Assembly: GCF_013359595.1 (NCBI RefSeq)
Contig: NZ_JABFMP010000026.1
Span: 1-64,000 of the forward strand
DNA from: Pseudomonas sp. C1C7
Lineage (GTDB): Bacteria; Pseudomonadota; Gammaproteobacteria; Pseudomonadales; Pseudomonadaceae
DNA length: 64,000 nt
Reading direction: 5' to 3'
Part shown: positions 36,881-44,987 of the stretch, one piece after another
How the letters are laid out: each line of letters starts with the position of its first letter
How positions within the stretch are numbered: position 1 is the first letter of the stretch
Notes under the pieces: model-generated
What the model was told of the DNA's origin: nothing
Seen by the model: only the letters and a program-made list of their open reading frames with translations
Databases searched by the model: none
Translations under genes and position numbers: made by a program

Positions 36881-38932
36881 TCAGATGTCGAGCACCAGCG
36901 GTTCGCTGCCTTGGGCCGGGACCGAACAGCAAATCAGCACTTCGTCGGCGGCCAGGCCCTGGTCCGGGGTGTTGAGGTAGTGCACGTGCCCGCTGGTGAT
37001 GCGGGTTTTGCAGGTGCCGCAGGAGCCGCCGCGGCAGCTGAATTCGGGGTTCAGACCACGGGCTTCGGCCAGTTCCAGCAAGGTTCCGGTGCCGGGTTCC
37101 CAGCGCGCTTCCTTGCCGGAGGTGGAGAACAGCACTTTCACCGGTTCACTTGAAGCGGGTGTCTGTTGCGCGGCGGGCACGGTGATTTCGGCGTCGCGGA
37201 CCAGGGTCGACGGGCCAAAGGTTTCGGCGTGAATCCGGTCATCGGGAATGCGCAATGCACGCAAGCCATCGTACAGCGCCTGGGTAAAACTCCCCGGTCC
37301 GCACAGGTAGAAGTCGTAGTCGTTGAGCGGCAGCACGGTCTTGAGCAGTTCGACATTGATCCGACCTGCCTTGTCATATTCACCGCCGGAACCGTCGGTG
37401 GATGGCTGGCTGACTACGCGCAACACCTTGACCCTGTCCCCCGCCCGTGCGACCAGCTCATCGATTTCCTCGCGGAAAGCCAGGTCCTCCACAGCGCGGC
37501 TGCTTTGCACCAGCCAGGTCGGGCGCAGGCGATTGATGCGTTTTCCCTGATAAACCACTTCCCGCAGCATCGACAGCAACGGCGTGATACCGACACCGGC
37601 GGCCAGCAGCACCAATGGACGCCGCTCAGCCGCGTGAACGGAAAAATGCCCTTGGGGTGCGCGTGCTTCGATCCAGTCACCGACCTGGATTCGCTCATGC
37701 AGATGCGAAGAAACCAGGCCGTCACGTTTGACGCTGATGCGCAGGAAGTCATCCGACGGAGCGCTGGACACGCTGTAGGTACGAATCGAAGGCGCCTGCT
37801 GCCCATGGGGCAGGATCCGCACGGGCACGTGTTGCCCCGGCTCGAACCCGGGCAGGCCAATGCCGTCATCGGGTTCCAGATAAAACGAACGAATGCTCGG
37901 GCTTTCCTCGACGATGCGCGCCACCCGCAGCGGCCGCCAGTGGGTGCGCATGGCCTCGGCCCGCAAGCGCTCGGCGGCGTGCTCCCAACTGCCGGTCATC
38001 AGGGAATTGGGCGACTCCCCCTCTTCCTTGTCTTCCCAACGCAATGCCAGCGCGGCCTGACGGTAAACGATGCGCTGCGGCTTGAAACGCCACAGCCGCT
38101 CGGCCCCCTGGAATGCGGCAATCCGGGGATCGTCCAGCAGCACCTCGGCAGTGCCGGTCATTTGCAGCAGGTCACCGCTCTTGAAATCCATGAACACCAG
38201 CCCGGCCCGGGGGTTGAGCAGGATGTTGCCCAGGGTGTTGAAAAACAGATTGCCGGAGAAGTCAGGAATGGTCAGCGTGCCGTCTTCTTCCATGCGCACG
38301 AAACCCGATTTGCCACCGCGATGGGAAGCGTCGACCTGATTCTGGCCGTCGCGCTCGACGTAGGTGGCGACGTAAAACGAATCGGCCGTGGTGGTCATCT
38401 GGCGCACGATCTCGTCCGTCGCACTCAACTCGCGGGCAATGTCGAGCGTTTCTTCGACGAAGGCGTACTGACGCAGATTGATATAACGCGGGCAATTGCC
38501 GTAGGCCTGGGTGACCGCGATTTCGATGCCATCCTCCAGCTCGCGCCGCACGTTGCCATTCATGCGGTTGCGCCGGCGGGTGTGCAATTCCATGCCGAGC
38601 ATGCCGATGGCATCGCCAGCCTTCATGCCCTCCTGCGCCGGATCGTTGGGTTGCGGCTCAAGCTTTATATGCAGGATTTGCGGCTCCGGAGAATGCATGA
38701 AGCCGGGTTGGCCGGTGCGAATCGTGGCCCAGACATCACCCTGAGGGTCCACCGCCCCCAGAATCACAAACGGCAGTTGCGCATAGAACTCGCGATGCTG
38801 GTCCGGCATCCACGCCCGCGACATCTGGCGCTGGCCGACCCCCACCATCATCTCGACCGCGCCGACGCTGCGTTGCAAGGTCAGCTCGCCTTCATGCCAG
38901 GGTGAGGATTGCGGTTTCGAGATGCCGTCCAT
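36881..38932 (-). CDS. Three-module PNPOx-like / ferredoxin reductase / [2Fe-2S] protein
   Basis: A 683-residue soluble fusion. Residues about 70-300 form a pyridoxamine-phosphate-oxidase-like FMN-binding split barrel (LRQYAFVEETLDIARELSATDEI region). Residues 340-445 are an FAD-binding domain (RTYSVSSAP is the FAD motif), and 455-575 an NAD(P)-binding domain (VLLAAGVGITPLLSML; YLCGPGSFTQAL). Residues 595-683 hold a plant-type ferredoxin with the CRGGSCGTC cluster motif and a final Cys. It should pass electrons from NAD(P)H through flavin to the cluster. GAGGAG precedes the ATG. The 21-bp palindrome shared with the GST lies 102 bases upstream. Confidence 0.88.
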   Translation of the reverse strand: MDGISKPQSSPWHEGELTLQRSVGAVEMMVGVGQRQMSRAWMPDQHREFYAQLPFVILGAVDPQGDVWATIRTGQPGFMHSPEPQILHIKLEPQPNDPAQEGMKAGDAIGMLGMELHTRRRNRMNGNVRRELEDGIEIAVTQAYGNCPRYINLRQYAFVEETLDIARELSATDEIVRQMTTTADSFYVATYVERDGQNQVDASHRGGKSGFVRMEEDGTLTIPDFSGNLFFNTLGNILLNPRAGLVFMDFKSGDLLQMTGTAEVLLDDPRIAAFQGAERLWRFKPQRIVYRQAALALRWEDKEEGESPNSLMTGSWEHAAERLRAEAMRTHWRPLRVARIVEESPSIRSFYLEPDDGIGLPGFEPGQHVPVRILPHGQQAPSIRTYSVSSAPSDDFLRISVKRDGLVSSHLHERIQVGDWIEARAPQGHFSVHAAERRPLVLLAAGVGITPLLSMLREVVYQGKRINRLRPTWLVQSSRAVEDLAFREEIDELVARAGDRVKVLRVVSQPSTDGSGGEYDKAGRINVELLKTVLPLNDYDFYLCGPGSFTQALYDGLRALRIPDDRIHAETFGPSTLVRDAEITVPAAQQTPASSEPVKVLFSTSGKEARWEPGTGTLLELAEARGLNPEFSCRGGSCGTCKTRITSGHVHYLNTPDQGLAADEVLICCSVPAQGSEPLVLDI

Positions 38933-39033
38933 CGGGTGTCTCCTCGCTGCGCCAGGGGTGATGATCGGAATGCAGAGTGAGCGCTATCTTCCCCTCAACG
39001 CCGGTGCGGCGGAATGCCTACGAATTGAAATCC

Positions 39034-39054
39034 ACTGTTTCAGAAACTGAAATG
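39034..39054. promoter_or_regulatory. Shared LysR-type palindrome, copy 2 (upstream of flavoprotein)
   Basis: ACTGTTTCAG-AAA-CTGAAATG carries TTTCAG-N3-CTGAAA and is identical, outside the three-base spacer, to copy 1 read on its other strand. It overlaps the last bases of the neighbouring LysR gene and sits 102 bp before the flavoprotein start. Confidence 0.65.
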
Positions 39055-39945
39055 ACCCGCTTGCTCGTGGATCAGATCGATCAGTGATCGCAGGCCGGGG
39101 GGAATATGCCGATGTCCAGCGTAGTACAGCGACAGGCCGGGCGCGTCGGGCGTGAAAGGCGCCAGGACCTGGATCAGCCGCCCTTCTTCCAAATCTTCCT
39201 GCACGTACCATTGCGGCACCTGCGCGAGCCCGACGCCTTGCCGTACCGCTTCGACCATCAATTGCGGCGCGTCCAGCACCAATGGCCCGAGCACATCGAG
39301 GGTGAACGTCTGCTCGTCACGGATGAACGCCCAAGGGGACGATTCCCCACCGGGCAGGCGCGCGCGGATACAGGCGTGATCGGCCAGGTCCTCGGGTGCA
39401 TCTGGCTCAGGGTGCGTAGAAAAATAGTCTGTGGAACCCACCACCACCCTTTGAATGTTCGGGGTGATGGGCACTCGGATCATGTCCCGTGGCACCCGCG
39501 TACCCTGACGCAATCCCGCGTCGAAGCCTTCGGCGATGATGTCGACCATTTTGCCTTCGGTGACGATGTCCACGGTCATCCCGGGGTAACGGTTCAGGAA
39601 TTTGAGCAGGATCGGTTGGAAAACCATCAGCGCCGCGCCCAGCGAGCTGTTGATGCGCAGCGTGCCTGTCGGTCGGGCCGGGTCTTCGTGCAGGTTTTGC
39701 ATCGCCTGCTGGATATCGGCGACGGCGGGCTCTATCTGCTCGATGAAACGCTGCCCGGCCTCGGTCAGTGAAACGCTGCGGGTGGTTCGATGGAACAGCC
39801 GTGTTCCCAGGCGCGCTTCCAGGCCGGCCACCGCATTGCTGACCGCCGTGGTGGACATGTTCAAGTCGGTGGCTGCCGCACGGAAACCCCGCCGCTTGGC
39901 GACTGCCAGTACCACTTCCAGTTCGGTCAAGCCGCTTCTGTACAT
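39040..39945 (-). CDS. LysR-family transcriptional regulator
   Basis: A 301-residue LysR regulator with helix-turn-helix residues 15-45 (RGFRAAATDLNMSTTAVSNAVAGLEARLG) and effector-binding domain. It is divergent from the aldehyde dehydrogenase gene, with a 104-bp gap that probably holds its operator. It is followed in the same direction by the three-module flavoprotein gene. It is the closest candidate to bind the TTTCAG-N3-CTGAAA element, which overlaps its own 3' end. Confidence 0.9.
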   Translation of the reverse strand: MYRSGLTELEVVLAVAKRRGFRAAATDLNMSTTAVSNAVAGLEARLGTRLFHRTTRSVSLTEAGQRFIEQIEPAVADIQQAMQNLHEDPARPTGTLRINSSLGAALMVFQPILLKFLNRYPGMTVDIVTEGKMVDIIAEGFDAGLRQGTRVPRDMIRVPITPNIQRVVVGSTDYFSTHPEPDAPEDLADHACIRARLPGGESSPWAFIRDEQTFTLDVLGPLVLDAPQLMVEAVRQGVGLAQVPQWYVQEDLEEGRLIQVLAPFTPDAPGLSLYYAGHRHIPPGLRSLIDLIHEQAGHFSF

Positions 39946-40049
39946 TGTTCCGGTTTCCTTGATGATTCATCCGCATTTGAACGGATTATCAGCTCAATGA
40001 CAAACCGCTAGTTTGGCCTTTCCTTCTTCACGAACGACCGGGACAGATC

Positions 40050-41471
40050 ATGTGGAACATCAAAGAGGCTTACATCGACGGCAATTTCGTCCCGGTACAG
40101 GGCACGGAGATCATCGAGATCATCAATCCGGCGACCGAAGCGGTCATCGGCACCGCCACCCTGGCCAACCGGGATGATGCGAAGCTGGCCATCGCTGCCG
40201 CGCGGCGCGCGCAAAGCGGGTTCGGCAACACGAGCAAGGCCGAACGCATCGAGATGCTCCGCCAGCTTCAGGCCGCCGTGCTGGGCAGCGCCGAGCGGAT
40301 TCGCGATTCGGCCATCGAAGAATACGGCGGCGTGTTCGCCCGCACGCAATGGGTCAGCCAGTATGTCTCCCAGTGTTTTGCCAATGCCGCGCAAACCCTG
40401 GAGGACTATCCGCTGAGTCGCACCGTCGGTACGGCGCAAGTGGTGATGGAACCGGTGGGTGTCGCGGCATTGATCGCGCCCTGGAACAGCGTGGCCGGGA
40501 CGGTCTGCAGCAAGCTCGCCTGCGCCATCGCCGCCGGTTGCGCGTCGGTGATCAAACCCAGTGAGCTGAGCCCGTTGCAGAGCCGCGTGATCGCCGAGGC
40601 GCTGCACAGCGCGGGTTTGCCGGGCGGGATTTTCAACATTCTGTTGGGACGCGGCCACGATGTCGGCGATGAACTGAGCACACATCCCGACATCGCCCGG
40701 CTCTCCTTCACCGGCTCCACCGCCACCGGCAAGCTGATCGCCCGTGCCGCCGTGGACAGCATTAAACGGGTGAGCCTTGCCCTGACCGGCAAATCGGCGT
40801 CGATCGTGCTGGACGATGCGGACCTGGCCACCGCCATACCACTGGCGATCAATGCCGCCTTCAACAACAGCGGACAGGCGTGCATTGCCGGGACTCGACT
40901 GCTGGTGCCGCGAGCGCGTCTGGATGAGGTCATCGGCGCCGTGCAGGCCTATGCCGCGACCTTGCGCGTGGGCGATCCCCGGGATCCGGACAGCGCCATC
41001 GGGCCGCTGGCCAGCCTTGCCCAGTACGAGCGTGTTCAGCACTACATTGAGCGTGGCCTTGTGCAGGGTGCGCGGTTGATTGTCGGTGGCGAGGGTCGCC
41101 CTGCCGGGCTGGAAAAGGGCTATTTCGTGAGGCCCACGGTGTTCGTCGATGTCAGCCCGCAGATGGATATAGCCCGTGAAGAAATCTTCGGGCCGGTGCT
41201 GTCGATCATGACCTATGACAGCGAGGAACAGGCCATCGAGATTGCCAATGGCACGGTGTATGGGCTGCATGCCTATGTGCTTGCGAGGGATCTGGAACGT
41301 GCCGGGCGAATCGCCTCCAGGCTGGAAGCGGGCACCGTGATGATCAACCGGATCAACCCGGAATTGCTGGCGCCGTTTGGTGGGGTGAAGCAATCGGGGA
41401 TTGGCCGGGAATTCGGGGTGCTGGGGTTGGAGTCGTTTTTGGAGGCCAAGAGCATCGTATCGGCACAGTGA
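40050..41471 (+). CDS. Aldehyde dehydrogenase family protein lacking the usual catalytic Glu
   Basis: A 473-residue NAD(P)-dependent aldehyde dehydrogenase fold of normal length. The oxyanion Asn is in APWN (residue 146), the nucleotide-binding FTGSTATG lies at 220-227 and the nucleophile Cys is at 278 in NSGQACIAG. The general base Glu, normally in the motif ELGGK, is replaced: the sequence reads LALTGKSA with Ala at 244. EEIFGPV and late GGVKQSGIG motifs are normal. Either activity is altered or another residue serves. It is divergent from a LysR gene, which probably controls it. Confidence 0.87.
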   Translation: MWNIKEAYIDGNFVPVQGTEIIEIINPATEAVIGTATLANRDDAKLAIAAARRAQSGFGNTSKAERIEMLRQLQAAVLGSAERIRDSAIEEYGGVFARTQWVSQYVSQCFANAAQTLEDYPLSRTVGTAQVVMEPVGVAALIAPWNSVAGTVCSKLACAIAAGCASVIKPSELSPLQSRVIAEALHSAGLPGGIFNILLGRGHDVGDELSTHPDIARLSFTGSTATGKLIARAAVDSIKRVSLALTGKSASIVLDDADLATAIPLAINAAFNNSGQACIAGTRLLVPRARLDEVIGAVQAYAATLRVGDPRDPDSAIGPLASLAQYERVQHYIERGLVQGARLIVGGEGRPAGLEKGYFVRPTVFVDVSPQMDIAREEIFGPVLSIMTYDSEEQAIEIANGTVYGLHAYVLARDLERAGRIASRLEAGTVMINRINPELLAPFGGVKQSGIGREFGVLGLESFLEAKSIVSAQ

Positions 41472-41484
41472 GCATGTTGCCCTT

Positions 41485-41512
41485 TGTGGGAGCGAGCCTG
41501 CTCGCTCCCACA
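41485..41512. repeat. Compact REP hairpin after the aldehyde dehydrogenase gene
   Basis: TGTGGGAGCGAG and CTCGCTCCCACA form a perfect 12-bp stem with a four-base loop. It lies between convergent genes and could act as a terminator despite lacking a T tract. Confidence 0.75.
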
Positions 41513-41535
41513 GGGGTTCAGGTTTCAGCCGATTG

Positions 41536-42540
41536 TTACGCCGGCACTGGCGCGTTAGCCGCAATCAACCCGGCACTGCGCAGTTGCGCCCAGAATGCCG
41601 CCGGGATCACCGCTTGCAGCGCAGCCACATCTTCGGCGATGCGCTCCGGACGGCTGGCGCCTGGGATCACCGCGGCCACCGCCGGGTTGGCCAGGGAGAA
41701 TTGCAGCGCGGCGGCCTTGATGTCCACGCCATGGGCCTGGGCGATGCGCTTGATGTGCTCGACCTTCTGGATGATCTGCGGGCTGGCCTTCTGGTATTCG
41801 AAGTGCGCGCCACCGGCCAGGATCCCTGAGCTGTACGGACCACCGACCACGATGTCGACATTCTGCGCATGGGCCGAGGCCATCACGCGTTGCAGGGCAC
41901 GTTCGTGATCGAGCAAGGTGTAGCGACCGGCGAGCAGCATGCCATCGGGGCGGGCTTCTTCCAGGTCCAGGGTCAGTTCGATCGGCTCGACGCGGTTGAC
42001 ACCCAGGCCCCAGGCCTTGATCACGCCTTCGTCGCGCAGACGGTCCAGCACCTTGAACGCACCGGTGCGGGCCTGTTCGAAATATTGCAGCCACTGGTCG
42101 CCGTAGAAATCCTGGGCGATGTCGTGAATCCAGACGATGTCCAGGCGGTCGGTCCTCAGGCGCTTGAGGCTGTCCTCGATGGAGCGCTTCGTGGCATCGG
42201 CGCTGTAGTCATTGACGATCTTGTTGCGCAGGCCGTGTTCGAACACGCCGCTTTTTTCGCCCAAGTCACGGGCGCTGTTGTCCAGCTCGTCGAGGATGAC
42301 GCGGCCAACCTTGGTGCTCAGGACGTAGTCGTCCCGGTTGTATTTTTCCAACGCGTTGCCCAGGCGGATTTCGGAAAGACCGGCACCGTAGAACGGCGCG
42401 GTATCGAAGTAACGCACGCCGGCGTCCCAGGCCGCATCGACAGTGGCCAGTGCCTCGGTTTCGGGAATGTTGCGGAACATGTTGCCCAGTGGAGCGGTAC
42501 CGAAACCCAACACGCCTGGCAATTTGTCTTTCAAGCTCAT
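41536..42540 (-). CDS. Aldo/keto reductase, aldose dehydrogenase-like
   Basis: A 334-residue AKR-fold enzyme. The catalytic tetrad is visible as Asp and Tyr in FDTAPFYGAG (about residues 46-55), Lys in STKVGR and His in VWIHDI. The N-terminus GFGTAPLGNMF and the overall pattern fit the D-threo-aldose / L-fucose dehydrogenase and pyridoxal dehydrogenase branch, which oxidise sugars or pyridoxal with NAD(P). The frame extends 30 codons upstream, but GAGGA before MSLKDKLPG decides the start. It is divergent from a LysR gene. Confidence 0.87.
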   Translation of the reverse strand: MSLKDKLPGVLGFGTAPLGNMFRNIPETEALATVDAAWDAGVRYFDTAPFYGAGLSEIRLGNALEKYNRDDYVLSTKVGRVILDELDNSARDLGEKSGVFEHGLRNKIVNDYSADATKRSIEDSLKRLRTDRLDIVWIHDIAQDFYGDQWLQYFEQARTGAFKVLDRLRDEGVIKAWGLGVNRVEPIELTLDLEEARPDGMLLAGRYTLLDHERALQRVMASAHAQNVDIVVGGPYSSGILAGGAHFEYQKASPQIIQKVEHIKRIAQAHGVDIKAAALQFSLANPAVAAVIPGASRPERIAEDVAALQAVIPAAFWAQLRSAGLIAANAPVPA

Positions 42541-42662
42541 TTTCAAATCCTCTGGATCAGTTGAGTGATCGCCGGTTGGCGACCGTTGAGCAGATCCTAG
42601 ATTGCGCAACGCAGACCGTCCAAGACACAATAAGCCACACTTGAGACCTCGCGAGCATCACC

Positions 42663-43601
42663 ATGATCGACCTGCGCCAGCTTCGCTATTTCATCGTTAC
42701 CGCCGAAGAGGAACATGTGGGCCGTGCCGCAGAGCGGTTGCACATTTCCCAGTCGCCCCTGAGCCGACAGATCGCTCAGCTCGAAGAGCGTCTGGGCCTG
42801 GTCCTGTTCGAGCGCACCCAGCAACGCATCCGCCTGACAACCGACGGACGGACCTTCCTCACCGAAGCCCGCGCCCTGCTCACCCACGCCAATCGCCTGG
42901 AGTCTTTGGGCAAGCGCCTGGGGCGTGGTGAGGAAGGTGGTCTGTGCATCGGCTACATCGAAAACGCCATGCATGCCAACGTGCTGCCGGCGGCGCTCCG
43001 AGAGGTGCGCGAGATTCGTCCCGGCGTGCACATTGCCCTGCATCACCTGAGTTCGGCCGATCAGCTCGAAGGCTTGCGCCAGCGCAGCCTGGACGTGGCG
43101 CTGGTCAGCGAGCCGCCGAGCAACGACGACGCGGAACTGACGCACTTCCAGTTGCTGGAAGACCCGATGCTGCTGGCGATGCCGGCGAATCATCCGCTGG
43201 CGGGTACCGAGCGGCTGCTGCCGACTCATGTGCAGGATCTGGACTGGATCGGCGTGAAGTACAGCCAGGGCGAGAACCATCATGCGGATTTCGTCGCTGC
43301 GTGCATTCGAGCGGGGTTCACCCCGCAGATTCGTCTGGAGGCGGCTGAGCCTTACACCGCGCTGGGTCTGGTGGCGGCCGGACTGGGGGTGGCCATGACA
43401 CAGAAAAGCCTGAATCAGGCGGCGCATCCGGGAGTGGTGTTTCGCGAGCTGCCGTGGCTGACCTTCACCATGCCGCTGTGGGTGGCGTGGCATCGGGTTA
43501 CGTTGCGGCCGTTGGTAGAGACCTTCCGCCTGATTCTTACCGGGCCTGAGCCGGAGCCTTTTGTTTCGCAGCCACAAGTCAGCCTGGCCGAAGTGCGCTA
43601 A
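42663..43601 (+). CDS. LysR-family transcriptional regulator
   Basis: A 312-residue LysR protein with the classic N-terminus MIDLRQLRYFIVTAEEEHVG and helix-turn-helix (RAAERLHISQSPLSRQIAQLEERLG). The 122-bp gap to the divergent aldo/keto reductase gene fits the usual arrangement of a LysR and its target. A strong terminator follows the stop. Confidence 0.92.
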   Translation: MIDLRQLRYFIVTAEEEHVGRAAERLHISQSPLSRQIAQLEERLGLVLFERTQQRIRLTTDGRTFLTEARALLTHANRLESLGKRLGRGEEGGLCIGYIENAMHANVLPAALREVREIRPGVHIALHHLSSADQLEGLRQRSLDVALVSEPPSNDDAELTHFQLLEDPMLLAMPANHPLAGTERLLPTHVQDLDWIGVKYSQGENHHADFVAACIRAGFTPQIRLEAAEPYTALGLVAAGLGVAMTQKSLNQAAHPGVVFRELPWLTFTMPLWVAWHRVTLRPLVETFRLILTGPEPEPFVSQPQVSLAEVR

Positions 43602-43614
43602 TTGCGCCCATAAC

Positions 43615-43644
43615 AAAAAACGCCGCGTTGGACGCGGCGTTTTT
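43615..43644. terminator. Bidirectional rho-independent terminator
   Basis: CGCCGCG (43621-43627) pairs with CGCGGCG (43633-43639), with flanking A6 on the left and T5 on the right. It serves both the LysR gene on the plus strand and the DUF2790 gene on the minus strand. Confidence 0.88.
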
Positions 43645-43685
43645 AGTTGTTTTACAACGGTAGTGGGTCACTTCAATCATCAACT

Positions 43686-43919
43686 TCAACCGTTCTGCTG
43701 GGCGTTACCGAGGATGGTGTAGTCCAAGGTGCGAGTTACGCCGGCGCTGTCCAGGTAAACCATCTTCGAGTCGATGATACCGCTGGTGGTGGCAGGGTCC
43801 TGAGCGGGTTTGATGCTGATGACCTTGGCGATATCCAGACCTTTCCGGGCTGGAGTGGCGTCTTGGGCCGAAGCAAAGACACTGGCTAACGAAAGTGCGG
43901 CGAACATAACGTATTTCAT
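43686..43919 (-). CDS. DUF2790 family small secreted protein
   Basis: A 77-residue protein with a signal peptide cleaved after ASA near residue 18 (MKYVMFAALSLASVFASA-Q). The mature part contains the DUF2790 core (LDIAKVISIKPAQD and MVYLDSAGVTRTLDYTILG). It is a Pseudomonas-restricted family of unknown function, often encoded in several copies per genome and reported in stress or copper responses. GGAG precedes the ATG. Confidence 0.85.
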   Translation of the reverse strand: MKYVMFAALSLASVFASAQDATPARKGLDIAKVISIKPAQDPATTSGIIDSKMVYLDSAGVTRTLDYTILGNAQQNG

Positions 43920-44081
43920 GATGAATCTCCGGGATAAGTTGGTTAAGAGAGCAACTCAGTGGTCTGTGTTTGCTCGCTTGAGACCCATTATCAATTCATC
44001 ACTTGAGTGGCGGAAGTTCGCTTAATCAATACCAAAGATTAAGAAAATTGATGAGGCGTTGCGCGCTGATTGATTTTGACC

Positions 44082-44155
44082 CTGCAGGAGCTGCCGATGG
44101 CTGCGATCTTCTAAGGGCAAGATCAAAAGATCGCAGCCTTCGGCAGCTCCTACAG
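44082..44155. repeat. Hairpin repeat of the GATCTTTTGATC family
   Basis: CTGCAGGAGCTGCCGATGGC at the left is the inverse of the right end CTTCGGCAGCTCCTACAG, and the inner GGCTGCGATCTT pairs with AAGATCGCAGCC-like sequence. Confidence 0.75.
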
Positions 44156-44174
44156 GGGGTTTGCGTTCACAAAC

Positions 44175-44203
44175 GGTGGGAGCGAGCCTGCTCGCTCCTA
44201 CAG
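44175..44203. repeat. Compact REP hairpin
   Basis: GTGGGAGCGAGCCTGCTCGC followed by TCCTAC folds as a single stem-loop directly beside the 3' end of the NIPSNAP gene. Confidence 0.7.
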
Positions 44204-44827
44204 TTACTGCAGCGGTGAAAACTTCGCCGGCAGGTAGATGGTGGATTGCATGTCGCGCAGTTGCGGGCCGGAGTTTTCCGGAGGCCAGACGCCGTCTGCA
44301 ACGGCCTGGGTGCGTACTTGCAGGCGCTGCTCCAGGGTGGACCACGGCCAGATGTGCAGGTAGCGCGGCAGTGCGCCGTCGGTGGCATAAAACGCGGCGT
44401 ACACCGGGGAATATTGTTCGGCGGTGCGTGCTTCGATGGCCTTGGCCCAGCCATCGAGGGTCGGTTGCAGGCCGGCGCTGATCAGGTCGTAGACCCGCAG
44501 TTCATAGCACGGCCCATGATTGCCGGGGGCCAGGGGTTTGAGGAAGGGAAACAGGCTGTAGTTTTCGATGCGCAGGTCGGTGATGAACTCGTTGATGCCA
44601 AACGCCCGGCCATCCAGCAAGAACCGCTCGCGCTCGGCTTGCCGCGCGTTTTCATCGGCAAAGCCGCGCAACAGGGCAATCTGGTTCAACTGACCGATCT
44701 CCGAGGCCCAGCACCCCATCAGGGCACCGCCGACCTCGGACTCGGCCAGTGCCGTTTCGATCTTCGCCAGCGCTTGGGCGACGGTGCGAACCTTTACCGT
44801 GAAGGTGATCAACTCGAATAACCGCAT
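44204..44827 (-). CDS. NIPSNAP family protein
   Basis: A 207-residue soluble protein of two tandem ferredoxin-like NIPSNAP domains (about 1-100 and 105-207). The second domain has the family's CYELRVYDLISAGLQPTLDGW opening. NIPSNAP proteins are found in many bacterial catabolic clusters, but their reaction is not defined. GGAG precedes the ATG. It follows the M14-type deacylase gene in the same direction after a 160-bp gap that contains a hairpin, so it may be a separate unit. Confidence 0.85.
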   Translation of the reverse strand: MRLFELITFTVKVRTVAQALAKIETALAESEVGGALMGCWASEIGQLNQIALLRGFADENARQAERERFLLDGRAFGINEFITDLRIENYSLFPFLKPLAPGNHGPCYELRVYDLISAGLQPTLDGWAKAIEARTAEQYSPVYAAFYATDGALPRYLHIWPWSTLEQRLQVRTQAVADGVWPPENSGPQLRDMQSTIYLPAKFSPLQ

Positions 44828-44871
44828 GGCGTACTCCGGCCAGAACTTGGGAGCCGTAACGCACGCTCTTT

Positions 44872-44900
44872 TGTAGCCGCTGGCAAAGCCTGCGGCTACA
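44872..44900. terminator. Small hairpin downstream of the deacylase gene
   Basis: TGTAGCCGC and GCGGCTACA form a perfect nine-base stem with an 11-base loop. It has no T tract and resembles a REP half. Confidence 0.4.
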
Positions 44901-44987
44901 GGGGACGGCGTTACGGGTTGCGGGCAGCCTAGGGCAACGCTTTGCGCTGCGGTATTCGGGTGATCACTCTCGGTCTAAGTGTTTTCT

